A stretch of DNA of 64,000 nt from MED-G105 sp038522945 (GCA_038522945.1 JBCBJV010000001.1:372001-436000); one strand, 5' to 3'; shown: positions 36,635 through 45,705, numbered from the stretch's first letter. Program-made: numbers and translations. Notes: generated by a model not told the origin, from the letters alone.

Positions 36635-37615
36635 TTACTCAGCCGGAGCGCGCCCAACCGATGGCTCGGCGCCGACCGGAGACAAGGTGTCTAGGCGCTC
36701 ATTGAGGCCTTGATCTAGGTTTTGTGACCGCACCCTCTCCCAGCGCGCTTTGATCGCCTTGCTCGTCATGCGCGAGCCGTCGGGCGACCAGCCTGGCGGG
36801 CCGACCATGTATCCCACTGCTTCGCGCCACGACTTTGACCCAGCGACATCACGAAAGATACCGATCCATTCGTGGAAGGAGATAATCAGTGGGTTGAAGG
36901 TGCCAAGGTTTTTGACAATGCCATAACGTGGCTTTTCAGTTTCGTCTTCACGCACAAACGTGCCGAACATCCTGTCCCAGATAATCAGCGTACCGGCGTA
37001 ATTAGCATCGAGATATCGTGGGTTCGTGGCATGGTGCACACGGTGATGGCTCGGTGTATTGAAGACCCATTCGAACGGTCCCATCCGATCAATTGTCTCG
37101 GTATGGATCCAGAATTGATAGACAAGGTTCAGCCCACTGACAAAAACCAACATCATCGGGTGGAACCCTAAAAACACCAAAGGTGCTTTGAATAGGATCG
37201 ATCCCAGAATGCCCCCGGTCCATGTCTGACGTAGCGCGGTGGTGAGATTGTAGTGTTGAGAGGAATGGTGAATCACATGGCTCGCCCAGAACCAGCGACG
37301 TTCATGGCTGACCCGGTGCCACCAATAGTAGCGGAAATCATCCACCACGAAACACAAGATCACCGCCCACCAGGTATTGGGGATCGTCGTTAGTCGTACC
37401 TCGTACACGGCGAAAAACACGGCGGTCACAATCGCTGTGCCGCCGAGCAGCGGTGCGATCTGGCTGCCTAGTCCCATGATCAGGCTAGCTGCGGAATCGC
37501 GAGCTTCGTAGTCGCCAACCCCCTTAGCGCGCCAGGCCATCAGCTCAAGGGTAATCAAGCCCACAAAAACAGGGATCGCTGCCGTCACGATATCCGGGAA
37601 GACCATTTCGTCCAT
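36635..37615 (-). CDS. Sterol desaturase / fatty acid hydroxylase family membrane protein
   Basis: A 326-residue integral membrane di-iron oxygenase. The His clusters are intact: WWHRVSHERRWFWASHVIHHSSQHYN (HxxxH and HxxHH), and later SHHRVHHATN. An extended C-terminal basic tail (about 60 residues) follows the last membrane segment. Substrates in bacteria include fatty acids, carotenoids and hopanoids; none is implied here. Its ATG overlaps the stop of the upstream hypothetical gene by one base (TGATG), so the two are co-translated. Confidence 0.88.
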   Translation of the reverse strand: MDEMVFPDIVTAAIPVFVGLITLELMAWRAKGVGDYEARDSAASLIMGLGSQIAPLLGGTAIVTAVFFAVYEVRLTTIPNTWWAVILCFVVDDFRYYWWHRVSHERRWFWASHVIHHSSQHYNLTTALRQTWTGGILGSILFKAPLVFLGFHPMMLVFVSGLNLVYQFWIHTETIDRMGPFEWVFNTPSHHRVHHATNPRYLDANYAGTLIIWDRMFGTFVREDETEKPRYGIVKNLGTFNPLIISFHEWIGIFRDVAGSKSWREAVGYMVGPPGWSPDGSRMTSKAIKARWERVRSQNLDQGLNERLDTLSPVGAEPSVGRAPAE

Positions 37616-38040
37616 CAGCGCGTCTTTCTCTTCAAGCCATCAAACAACGCTTCAACAAGGTCGCGGCTGGGCAAAAAAAGATCAACATGGCCCTTCGACA
37701 CATCACCCAGGACCACCCTTAAGCCCCCACTTATGGGCAAAATCGAGTGGTTCGTGGCATCAAATCGCCGGGTGGCAAGCCGATCACCGAGACGAAAGAC
37801 AACGACCGCCTCAGCGGCCTCGCCCCCGATACCCTTACCGATACCGAGCGCGCCTTTGCCGCGTGTGTCAACGAACCAGTTGTCAGCGATGAAATCCGGC
37901 TCGTCAAACGCCACGCGGTCGCGCGCGTTCTCCTCGGTCACCAGGATTGGCTCACCTGCCCCTAAAAGGGCTGCCAACCCGACGACAAAGCCGATCCCGC
38001 CAAGGGAAATCAATAAGTCCAGATAAAGGTTACCGGTCAT
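37615..38040 (-). CDS. Hypothetical single-pass membrane protein coupled to the sterol desaturase
   Basis: A 141-residue protein I do not recognise. One N-terminal membrane helix (DLLISLGGIGFVVGLAALLG) is followed by a soluble domain with a Gly-rich strand (GKGALGIGKGIGGEAAEAVVVF) and RLATRRFDATN. Overlap by one base with the desaturase start suggests a partner or stability factor for that enzyme (inference only). No catalytic motif. Confidence 0.7.
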   Translation of the reverse strand: MTGNLYLDLLISLGGIGFVVGLAALLGAGEPILVTEENARDRVAFDEPDFIADNWFVDTRGKGALGIGKGIGGEAAEAVVVFRLGDRLATRRFDATNHSILPISGGLRVVLGDVSKGHVDLFLPSRDLVEALFDGLKRKTR

Positions 38041-38124
38041 CGCAAATCGGTTGACTGCAAGACCGGTAGCTTTTGCATCAACGATTTAACACGCCGTTGA
38101 TGCCGTCGGGATCGACGTCGGGAT

Positions 38125-38547
38125 TTAGCCAACAATCTCATCATCGGAGAAGAAGAATTTGATTTCATCCGCTGCGGTATCCGCACCGTCTGACCCGTGA
38201 ACAGAGTTCTCACCGATCGATTCAGCAAATTCAGCGCGGATCGTGCCGGGCTCAGCGTCAGCTGGATTGGTCGCACCCATGATTTCGCGGTTGCGGGCGA
38301 TCGCGTTTTCACCTTCCAGCACCTGAACAATCACCGGGCCCGACATCATGAAGTCAACGAGCTCACCGAAAAACGGGCGCTCTTTGTGGACAGCGTAAAA
38401 GCCTTCGGCCTGTTCGCGAGACATATGGATCCGCTTGGAAGCAACCACCCGAAGGCCGCCTTCTTCCAGCTTGGAGATCACTTTGCCGGTGATATTGCGA
38501 CGGGTCGCGTCAGGTTTGATGATCGAAAATGTGCGTTCAAGCGCCAT
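38125..38547 (-). CDS. ndk: Nucleoside diphosphate kinase
   Basis: A 140-residue NDP kinase that equalises NTP and dNTP pools. The start ALERTFSIIKPDATRRN, the loop RPFFGELVDFMMSGPVIVQV, and the catalytic His in ENSVHGSDGADTAADEI near residue 117 are all present. Cytoplasmic hexamer in the family. Divergent from the ABC-F gene over a 220-base gap that shows no further gene. Confidence 0.97.
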   Translation of the reverse strand: MALERTFSIIKPDATRRNITGKVISKLEEGGLRVVASKRIHMSREQAEGFYAVHKERPFFGELVDFMMSGPVIVQVLEGENAIARNREIMGATNPADAEPGTIRAEFAESIGENSVHGSDGADTAADEIKFFFSDDEIVG

Positions 38548-38770
38548 GATGGGGTTCCCTTTAACTCTTCGATTGGAAAACGTTGGGGTCGGACAACGTT
38601 AGAATTGGAAAAATTTCGCCGTTGCCTATCAGCGCCGACAGCCCTCGGCAAGCCTGCGACCGAGGGAATCTCAGATGATCCTCCGCTCCTTCTTGCTGCG
38701 CGGTCGGGATCGGACTAGGCCATGGCGCTCATCGGTGACATTCTTTGCCACGCCTTATCCCTGAAGCCTC

Positions 38771-40663
38771 ATGCTCCACATCAATGATCTCACCTACAGA
38801 ATTGAAGGACGGATGCTTTTCGACAAAGCGACCGCTGCGATTTCTGATGGTTGGAAGGTCGGGTTCGTGGGCCGTAATGGCGCAGGCAAGTCCACCTTGC
38901 TCCGGCTGATCCGCAGTGAGATCCATCCCGACGACGGCGAGATTTCGCTGCGGAAGAACCGTCGGCTGGGCGGTGTCAAGCAAGAAGCACCTGCAAGCGA
39001 TGTCTCTCTGATCGAGACCGTCATGGCCGAAGACAATGAGCGCGGCGCGCTATTGGCGGAACTGGAAACAGCGAAAGCCGAACGCATTGCCGATATTCAC
39101 ACTCGGCTGACGGATATCGACGCCCACTCTGCGGAAGCGCGCGCGGCGTCAATCCTCTCGGGTCTCGGCTTTTCATCGGCAGATCAAAAACGCACTTGCG
39201 CGGAGTACTCCGGCGGCTGGCGAATGCGCGTCGCGTTGGCAGGCGTTCTGTTTTCGTCGCCAGACCTTCTCTTGTTGGACGAACCTACAAACTATCTCGA
39301 CCTGGAAGGGGCAATCTGGCTGGAAAGCTTTGTCCAGCGTTATCCGTACACGGCCATGATCGTGAGCCACGACCGAGATTTTCTGAACCGGACGGCAACG
39401 CACATTCTCGCCCTCGAAGCGAGGAAACTCAGCGTCTCACCAGGCGACTTTGACACCTATGAGCGCCGGCGGCGTGAAGCCATGTCACACGCTCTGTCGT
39501 TCAAAGCCAAGCAGGATGCCAAGCGGCGGCACATGCAAAGCTTCATCGACCGGTTTCGCGCCAAAGCCTCCAAAGCCAAGCAGGCCCAAAGCCGGATCAA
39601 GGCGTTGGAGAAAATGGCCGACGTCAGCGTCCCGATGGAGACCGCCGGAGTTGCGTTTGATTTCAAAAATCCGCGCCCGATGGCACCGCCCATTGTGCGG
39701 CTGGTGGAAGCAAATCTCGGCTATGCCGCAGAAACACCGGTCTTGAAAAAAATCACGCTACGGATCGATCAGGACGATCGGATCGTCATCCTCGGACCTA
39801 ATGGCGAGGGGAAATCGACGCTGGTAAAATCCGTTTCCAGCCGCCTCCCCGTCCTGGCAGGTAATCTTTATAAGCACAAGAAACTGAAAATCGCCTATTT
39901 CTCCCAGCATCAGATTGATGAGCTGAAACCTCAGCAAACCCCTTACGAACATGTGCGGGAACTGATGCCGGAGGGAACCGAGGCACAAGTTCGCTCAGCG
40001 ACCGCAACGCTTGGCTTTGGCCCAGACAAAGCCGACACCAAGGTGGTCAATCTATCGGGCGGTGAGAAAGCCCGGCTCCTCCTGGGACTGATTACGTTCG
40101 AGGGGCCGCACATGATTATCCTCGATGAACCAACCAACCATTTGGACATCGACAGCCGCGAGGCGCTATCAGACGCCCTAAATGCCTACACAGGTGCGGT
40201 GCTCTTGATCACTCACGACGCCCATCTGGCACAGGCGGTCGCTGACCGATTGTGGCTGGTGAAGGACGGCAGCGTTTCTCCATTTGAAGGGGATCTCGAC
40301 GACTACCGCCGGCTGGTTCTGGAAGCGAACAAGTCTCCTTCGGAACGCAATGGCCCGGCAAGACCCGACACAAAATCACTCCGACGCCAGGAAGCCGCTG
40401 CTGCCCGAGAAGCCATCAGCCCATTGAAAAAGCAGGCTGCCGCCGCGGAACAAAAAATCGAACAGTTAAACAGCGTTCTTGATCGTCTCGATACAGAGCT
40501 TGCTAGACCAGAATTGTATGAAGAGGCCAACATTGATCGGCTCACCAAACTGAACAAAGAGCGCGCCGCACTGCTGAACGCGATTGAAGACGCGGAACGG
40601 AAATGGCTTGATACGATGGAACAACTGGAAACGGCCAACGCGACCCTTGAAGAAACCGCTTGA
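38771..40663 (+). CDS. ABC-F family ATPase
   Basis: A 630-residue soluble twin-ATPase with no membrane part. Walker A motifs GRNGAGKST (near residue 37) and GPNGEGKST (near residue 342), signatures YSGGWRMR and LSGGEKAR, and Walker B LLLDEPTNYLD and IILDEPTNHLD. The linker between the cassettes is the basic ABC-F type (HMQSFIDRFRAKASKAKQAQSR). A C-terminal coiled coil (KKQAAAAEQKIEQLNSVLDRL) resembles Uup. Acts on ribosomes or on DNA-related processes, depending on subgroup. The chorismate mutase follows 29 bases later. Confidence 0.93.
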   Translation: MLHINDLTYRIEGRMLFDKATAAISDGWKVGFVGRNGAGKSTLLRLIRSEIHPDDGEISLRKNRRLGGVKQEAPASDVSLIETVMAEDNERGALLAELETAKAERIADIHTRLTDIDAHSAEARAASILSGLGFSSADQKRTCAEYSGGWRMRVALAGVLFSSPDLLLLDEPTNYLDLEGAIWLESFVQRYPYTAMIVSHDRDFLNRTATHILALEARKLSVSPGDFDTYERRRREAMSHALSFKAKQDAKRRHMQSFIDRFRAKASKAKQAQSRIKALEKMADVSVPMETAGVAFDFKNPRPMAPPIVRLVEANLGYAAETPVLKKITLRIDQDDRIVILGPNGEGKSTLVKSVSSRLPVLAGNLYKHKKLKIAYFSQHQIDELKPQQTPYEHVRELMPEGTEAQVRSATATLGFGPDKADTKVVNLSGGEKARLLLGLITFEGPHMIILDEPTNHLDIDSREALSDALNAYTGAVLLITHDAHLAQAVADRLWLVKDGSVSPFEGDLDDYRRLVLEANKSPSERNGPARPDTKSLRRQEAAAAREAISPLKKQAAAAEQKIEQLNSVLDRLDTELARPELYEEANIDRLTKLNKERAALLNAIEDAERKWLDTMEQLETANATLEETA

Positions 40664-40692
40664 TACCTATTGAAACGAGAGCAGGCGCACAC

Positions 40693-41061
40693 ATGAAGAC
40701 ACCGGAAAACTGTATATCGCGCGAGGATGTTCGCACAGAGATTGATCGCGTCGATGCAGCCCTGATCGATCTGCTCGCCGAACGCTGGGGGTATGTGGAT
40801 CGAATGTGGCAGTTAAAACGCGAGGAGGCTGAGCGCGCTAATGTCCCCTGGCGCAATAAGGAAGTTATTGATGGTGTGCGCACTCGGGCAGAAGCAAAGG
40901 GCGTGCCCCCTGAAATGGCCGAAGCGCTCTGGCGGCAAATCATAGGCTGGGGCATTCAGTACCAAGACGAGCGTCTCGCTGGTATGGCCTCCTCGGCAAG
41001 TGGCGAGAAAATTGGCGGCGAGAAACCTGACGGTGAGAAACCTGAGGACACTGACAAATGA
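40693..41061 (+). CDS. Chorismate mutase, AroQ type
   Basis: A 122-residue all-helical chorismate mutase (chorismate to prephenate). Characteristic pieces: EDVRTEIDRVDAALIDLLAERWGYVDRMWQLKRE in the first helix (catalytic Arg and Lys), then VPWRNKEVIDGVRTRAEAKGVPPEMAEALWRQIIGW. A Lys/Glu/Gly-rich tail with repeated EKxxGEKP follows. ATG at 40693, the first Met matching the family. Its stop overlaps the start of the next gene by 4 bases, a three-gene run with the thioesterases. Confidence 0.9.
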   Translation: MKTPENCISREDVRTEIDRVDAALIDLLAERWGYVDRMWQLKREEAERANVPWRNKEVIDGVRTRAEAKGVPPEMAEALWRQIIGWGIQYQDERLAGMASSASGEKIGGEKPDGEKPEDTDK

Positions 41062-41537
41062 CGGCGGAAATCAATCCTGAGATCGCCTCCATGATGCGTG
41101 CTGCACGAGATATGCTCATGCACGAGCATTCCCTTTTTGCATCGCTCGGGATCAAGCCCATCCTGCTGGGCGTTGGCAAGACGAGCTTTTCTATGGACCT
41201 GCCAGCTGAGTTTGCCGACCGGACGGGGCAGATCCATGGCGGGCTCTACACGTTGCTTCTGGATTCGATCATGGGCGTGACGTGCTTTACCGCGCTCAAA
41301 AAACTCCAACCGATTGCCACGATCAATCTCCGTACCGACCATATTGCGATGGCGGACCCCGGGTCTCGGGCGATCTGTACCAGCACCTGCGATCAAATCG
41401 TCGGCGATACCGCTTATGTCTCCAGTTTGCTGACCGCCGAAAACGACAGCACCTTGCTTGCGCGGAGTTCCGGCGCCTTTATGATTGGTACACGGTCAAC
41501 GCCCCACGAAGAAACAACCAAGGGGTCAAGGCTATGA
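41058..41537 (+). CDS. Hotdog thioesterase (PaaI family), first of pair
   Basis: A 159-residue hotdog-fold protein. The HGGLYTLLLDSIMGVTC segment (residues 60-76) matches the PaaI/YbgC-like active-site helix, and TINLRTDHI is the following strand. It overlaps chorismate mutase by 4 bases and the next thioesterase by 4 bases (ATGA). Two adjacent hotdog proteins may form a heteromer. Substrate not determinable. Confidence 0.83.
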   Translation: MTAEINPEIASMMRAARDMLMHEHSLFASLGIKPILLGVGKTSFSMDLPAEFADRTGQIHGGLYTLLLDSIMGVTCFTALKKLQPIATINLRTDHIAMADPGSRAICTSTCDQIVGDTAYVSSLLTAENDSTLLARSSGAFMIGTRSTPHEETTKGSRL

Positions 41538-41947
41538 GCACAAGCTTCAACCTCGACCGCGCGAATGAATTCTTTAGCGAAACTCCAATGGCCCATTGGC
41601 TCCAAACAAGCGTGCGCGAAGAAAACGGCCCACCCGTTTACCGGCTGACCTTTCACGAAAAGCACATCGGTAACCCGGTGATCCGCGCGCTCCATGGCGG
41701 CGTGATTGGTGCTTATCTAGAAACCATTATGCAAGGCCATCTCATCGCCTGTGCTCCGGAAATGTCATCCATCCGGACCGTGAGTTTTTCCGTTGACTAT
41801 TTGCGCTCATCCAAACCGCAGGACATGCATGCGGAAGTCACCATCGAGCGACAGGGTCGACGACTTGCATTTTTGTCAGCCCGCGGATGGCAGGACGAAT
41901 ACTCTAAACCAGTCGCCCTTGCTCACGCTGCCTTGCGGACGGATTAG
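41534..41947 (+). CDS. Hotdog thioesterase, second of pair
   Basis: A 137-residue hotdog-fold protein. RALHGGVIGAYLETIMQGHLI near residues 54-75 is the active-site helix, with a Glu where many PaaI proteins have Asp or Glu. RTVSFSVDYLRSSKPQDMHAEVTI is the core sheet. The open frame extends far upstream, but homology begins at the ATG that overlaps the stop of the preceding gene. Only moderate similarity to its neighbour, so an old pair rather than a fresh duplication. Confidence 0.83.
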   Translation: MSTSFNLDRANEFFSETPMAHWLQTSVREENGPPVYRLTFHEKHIGNPVIRALHGGVIGAYLETIMQGHLIACAPEMSSIRTVSFSVDYLRSSKPQDMHAEVTIERQGRRLAFLSARGWQDEYSKPVALAHAALRTD

Positions 41948-41973
41948 CCAAGCGACAAAGCCCCGAGGGGCAA

Positions 41974-42003
41974 ATAAAAAGGCCCCTCAACAGAGGGGCC
42001 CCC
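41974..42003 (-). terminator. Rho-independent terminator of the nlpD-like gene
   Basis: Stem GGCCCCTC / GAGGGGCC (41981-41988 with 41993-42000) with a 4-base loop. On the minus strand it is followed by a T-rich tract (TTTTTATTT). It may also stop plus-strand transcription of the thioesterase pair. Confidence 0.8.
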
Positions 42004-42048
42004 CAAGGCAATATACTATACTTTTTTGCTTTTATAATTCAGTATACG

Positions 42049-43488
42049 TCACTTATTCAGGAAAGCCATCGGGTCGACCGCTTTCAGGTTTTGACGGATT
42101 TCAAAGTGCAGCTGCGGCTCAGCGGCTGACCCCGTCTGCCCGACTTTAGCAATGACCTGACCCTTACGGACGATCTCGCCGGTCTTTACGATCATCGCAT
42201 CATTGTGCGCATAGGCCGTCACAAAACCGTCCGCGTGCTTAATCAGAAGAAGGTTACCATACCCTTCGAGCTCCGAACCACGATAGACAACCTCGCCATC
42301 AGCAGCGGCCCTTACCGGTGTGCCGAGCGGGGCCGCGATATTGATCCCGTCATTGCGCTTTGCCGACCCGCCTTTGCTGTACTTGCCGACAATTGCGCCT
42401 TTGACCGGCCAGTTGAATAACTCAGACGGGTCATTGGAAAGAACCGGCGCAACGCGCGCTGACGTGTTGGCCACAGATTGAGAAAGGGAAACAGATTGCG
42501 GGGTCCGCGAGGCCGTGGGTTGTTTGCTTGCAACCAGCTTGGCGTTGGGTGTCCCGTTCGCAGGAATTTCCAGGCGATCACCGACACTCAGCGTGTAGGG
42601 CTTCTTGAGATTATTCAGGGAGGCGATCTTCTCTACACTGACGCCTGTCGACCGGGAAATGCTGTAGAGGGTATCGCCAGATCGCACGGCGTGCACGCGC
42701 GTTGCTGTTTTGAGAGTCTCGACCGGCGCTTTCGACGGGCTTTGTCGAGGTGCCGTTGCGGCCGTTGACCCGGGCACGCGGAGCACCTGCCCCACTTCCA
42801 GGTGGTATGGCGCTTTCAGATTGTTCGCCTTGATAAGGTCATTCGGTGCAACGCCGCTTCGCCGTGAAATGGCATAGACAGTGTCGCCCTTCCCGACCGT
42901 CACCGTGCCAGCGGACGCGAGACGATTAAGGGTTGAGGCTTCTTTCTTGGCTTGCTCGCGTTGTTCTGTCGACAGATAAACCGGGCGAGCCTCATAGTCG
43001 AAGCGCTGGCGCTCCGGCACACTGGCTCTGACCAATTGAGCAGGCTGTTCAAGGCGTGACTGCTCCACCGGGCGTACGGCGGCTGGCGCTGAATACTCAA
43101 AGCCCGAGGAAGCATTTTCCGGTTTGTTTCGCCCCGCTCCGTCGAGCCTAGGCCCATCGAGATTGGCCTCGTCAAGCTCAGCATCTAAATCCGAAAGACG
43201 TTGAGGCGCTCCGGCATCACTGTAGCGCGACGGAGCTGTCTTTTTACGCCGCGCTTCAATGGCGGCGCGTTCCGCCGCCAGATCTTCTGGGGAGTTGTAG
43301 ACCCGGCCTTGCCATTGTGGCTGCGATCCATAAACAACGGGCGCGGCGGTCTTATCAGCACAGGCGGTCAGCCCACTTGCAACCATCACAACCAATGTCG
43401 TGCGCCATGTTCCCGGCGGCATTGTCCCGAGAGACAATATCTCCGTACGCATTAACTTCGCACGCAATTCCTTTAAGTGGATAGCCAT
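42049..43488 (-). CDS. NlpD/DipM-like LysM-LytM lipoprotein with degenerate M23 domain
   Basis: A 479-residue envelope protein. The N-terminal signal ends in lipobox LTAC near residue 43. Two LysM repeats bind peptidoglycan (VGKGDTVYAISRRSGVAPND near residue 197, and VRSGDTLYSISRSTGVS near residue 268). The C-terminal LytM/M23 domain lacks zinc ligands: the HxGxD position reads NDGIN, and the terminal HxH reads QLH. It therefore probably activates amidases rather than cutting, as NlpD, EnvC and DipM do. It follows serS-surE as in many proteobacteria. An exact CtrA-type box lies 69 bases upstream. GAGG precedes the ATG at 43488; in-frame ATGs at 43452 and 43422 are alternatives. Confidence 0.88.
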   Translation of the reverse strand: MAIHLKELRAKLMRTEILSLGTMPPGTWRTTLVVMVASGLTACADKTAAPVVYGSQPQWQGRVYNSPEDLAAERAAIEARRKKTAPSRYSDAGAPQRLSDLDAELDEANLDGPRLDGAGRNKPENASSGFEYSAPAAVRPVEQSRLEQPAQLVRASVPERQRFDYEARPVYLSTEQREQAKKEASTLNRLASAGTVTVGKGDTVYAISRRSGVAPNDLIKANNLKAPYHLEVGQVLRVPGSTAATAPRQSPSKAPVETLKTATRVHAVRSGDTLYSISRSTGVSVEKIASLNNLKKPYTLSVGDRLEIPANGTPNAKLVASKQPTASRTPQSVSLSQSVANTSARVAPVLSNDPSELFNWPVKGAIVGKYSKGGSAKRNDGINIAAPLGTPVRAAADGEVVYRGSELEGYGNLLLIKHADGFVTAYAHNDAMIVKTGEIVRKGQVIAKVGQTGSAAEPQLHFEIRQNLKAVDPMAFLNK

Positions 43489-43556
43489 GGAACGCCTCGC
43501 TGCCCCTCCCGCGTTAAGATTGATTAACGATACCCTTCGATTTGCGGATGCATCGG

Positions 43557-43571
43557 TTAAGAAGCGGTTAA
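43557..43571 (-). promoter_or_regulatory. CtrA-type box upstream of the NlpD-like gene
   Basis: Exact TTAA-N7-TTAA, 69 bases upstream of the start codon of the divisome-type LysM/LytM gene. A second TTAA pair with 6-base spacing lies nearby (43514-43527). The distance matches that of the ftsB box. Confidence 0.55.
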
Positions 43572-43669
43572 TATCTTGTTTCGCTCACGATTCTGACGGC
43601 CAAACAATACGGCTGTCAGGACCTTCCCAATAGGCCACAGCCTTTGATCCGATTGCAGCCATTAAGGAC

Positions 43670-44428
43670 TTAGGGGCCAAAGGCTTTGACAAGCTCTTCA
43701 TGTGTGGAGCCGTGGGTCAGCGCCAGGTGAAGGGGCGTAATTGAAACATTCTTGTTGTATACAGCATGAAGATCTGTCCCCGCAGGCGGGTCGGAAAGCT
43801 TGCCGGAAAACCCGAACCAGTAATATCGCCCACCGCGCAAATCGTTGCGCTCTTCGGCAAAAAGAGAAAACGCATCGCGGTGGCCCTGCACTGTTGCCTC
43901 GATCCCGCCAACGTCTTCCGGATCGGCATCGGGAAAGTTCACGTTCATGACCACGTCTTTGGGCCAGCCCAAATCCAACAGTCGGCGGACGATGTCCGCC
44001 CCCATGGTTTCAGGCGTCGACCAACGGGCGGTCTCCCGGGAAAAGCGCGCCAGCGACAGTGCGATCGACGGAATGCCGAGGGTCATGCCCTGCAGTGCCG
44101 CTGCAATGGTCCCGGAGAAAGTAACATCCTCAGCAAGGTTCTGACCATTGTTCACCCCCGAAAGCACAAGGTCTGGCTTTTTGTCTTTGAGGATATTCGT
44201 GACCGCCATCATCACCGCATCGGTTGGGGTGCCCGAAACGGCAAATCGACGGTCGTCATATTTCCGCACGCGGATCGGGTTAGAGAGAGTGAGCGCCCGG
44301 GCCGCGCCCGACTGTTCTTCCTGCGGCGCGACCACCCACACATCGTCGGAGAGATCGTGAGCAATCTTGACAAGGCTTTCAAGTCCGCGCGCATGGATAC
44401 CGTCGTCATTCGAACACAAAATCCGCAT
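43670..44428 (-). CDS. surE: 5'/3'-nucleotidase SurE
   Basis: A 252-residue metal-dependent nucleoside monophosphate phosphatase. The metal site MRILCSNDDGIHARGLESL at the N-terminus, APQEEQSGAARALTL, and SGVNNGQNLAEDVTFSGTIAAA near residues 90-112 are all intact. The start codon overlaps the serS stop (TAATG), so it is translationally coupled to serS. The usual downstream pcm gene is absent here; the nlpD-like gene follows directly. Confidence 0.96.
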   Translation of the reverse strand: MRILCSNDDGIHARGLESLVKIAHDLSDDVWVVAPQEEQSGAARALTLSNPIRVRKYDDRRFAVSGTPTDAVMMAVTNILKDKKPDLVLSGVNNGQNLAEDVTFSGTIAAALQGMTLGIPSIALSLARFSRETARWSTPETMGADIVRRLLDLGWPKDVVMNVNFPDADPEDVGGIEATVQGHRDAFSLFAEERNDLRGGRYYWFGFSGKLSDPPAGTDLHAVYNKNVSITPLHLALTHGSTHEELVKAFGP

Positions 44429-45705
44429 TAGTCTTTTCCGATCACTTCTAGGCCGCCCATATAGGGCTGTAACACTGCTGGCACGGCGATTGACCCATCC
44501 GGGTTCTGATAATTCTCCAGGACCGCAACGAGCGTGCGCCCCACGGCGAGCCCTGATCCATTCAGGGTATGGACAAACTCTGGCTTCTTTTCATCCTTGC
44601 GGCGGAACCGTGCCTTCATGCGACGGGCTTGAAAGTCAGTGCACACCGAGCAGGACGAAATCTCACGATAACGATCCTGTCCCGGAAGCCACACTTCGAT
44701 GTCGTAGGTCTTCACCGCAGAAAAGCCCATATCGCCGCAACAAAGCACAAGCGTCCGGTAAGGCAGCTCCAGCTTCTGCAGGATCGCTTCGGCCGCTTCT
44801 GTCATCCGTTCGTGTTCGGCGGTTGAATCCTCCGGCTTAGTGATGGAAACGAGTTCCACCTTTGAGAACTGGTGCAGACGGATCATCCCGCGGGTATCGC
44901 GCCCGGCCGACCCGGCCTCGGACCGGAAGCAAGGCGTCCAGGCGGTAAACCGCAAGGGAAGCTCTTCTTCGCTGAGGATTTTCTCCCGCACGATATTGGT
45001 GAGCGAGACTTCCGCTGTGGGGATCAGCCAATGATCGCCCGTGGTACGGAACAAGTCTTCGGCGAATTTCGGTAACTGGCTGGTGCCGAACAAGGCTTCA
45101 TCGCGCACCAACGCCGGCGGCTGGCATTCGGTGTATCCGTACTCCGTCGTCTGAACATCAAGCATGAAATTCGCCAGTGCCCGCTCCAACCGCGCCAGTT
45201 GCCCCTTCAGGAGCACAAAACGCGAGCCCGACATGAGCGCAGCGGTTTCAAAGTCCATCTGCCCCAGCGCTTCGCCAAGATCAAAATGCTCTTTCGCCCC
45301 ATCGATTTCCTTTGGCGCGCCCCCTCGGCGCACTTCCACATTGTGTTCTTCTTCCAGGCCTTCCGGCACATCATCTGCGGGTAAATTCGGCAGGCTTGCC
45401 AGAATGTCATTGGCCTGATCCAGGAACTTGTCGCGTTCTGCTTCCGCCGTTGGCATCTGCGCCTTGATGTCCTCGACCTCAGCCATAAGGCGCTCAGCTT
45501 CGGCTTCATCGCCGCTTTTCTTGGCCGCCCCGATGGACTTCGAGGCTGCGTTGCGGCGGGCCTGCAGGTCTTCAAGGACCCCGGTGAATTTGCGGGCCTC
45601 CTTGTCGAGGGCGAGAATTTCACCGGCGCGCGGCTCAAGACCACGGCGTCTGAGGCCGGCATCGAAGGCATCGGGATTTTCCCGGATGAATTTCAGATCG
45701 TGCAT
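44428..45705 (-). CDS. serS: Serine--tRNA ligase
   Basis: A 425-residue class II synthetase. The N-terminal tRNA-binding coiled coil spans about residues 25-100 (KFTGVLEDLQARRNAASKSI...). Motif 2 is FRSEAGSAGRDTRGMIRLHQF and motif 3 is NGSGLAVGRTLVAVLENYQ. AGGAG precedes the ATG. First gene of the serS-surE-nlpD-like operon. Confidence 0.97.
   Translation of the reverse strand: MHDLKFIRENPDAFDAGLRRRGLEPRAGEILALDKEARKFTGVLEDLQARRNAASKSIGAAKKSGDEAEAERLMAEVEDIKAQMPTAEAERDKFLDQANDILASLPNLPADDVPEGLEEEHNVEVRRGGAPKEIDGAKEHFDLGEALGQMDFETAALMSGSRFVLLKGQLARLERALANFMLDVQTTEYGYTECQPPALVRDEALFGTSQLPKFAEDLFRTTGDHWLIPTAEVSLTNIVREKILSEEELPLRFTAWTPCFRSEAGSAGRDTRGMIRLHQFSKVELVSITKPEDSTAEHERMTEAAEAILQKLELPYRTLVLCCGDMGFSAVKTYDIEVWLPGQDRYREISSCSVCTDFQARRMKARFRRKDEKKPEFVHTLNGSGLAVGRTLVAVLENYQNPDGSIAVPAVLQPYMGGLEVIGKD

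Noticed and set aside
42010..42048. AT-rich run after the nlpD-like stop as a second promoter
   Set aside because: It lies between a terminator and a stop codon of the same strand and has no properly spaced hexamers that I can defend.
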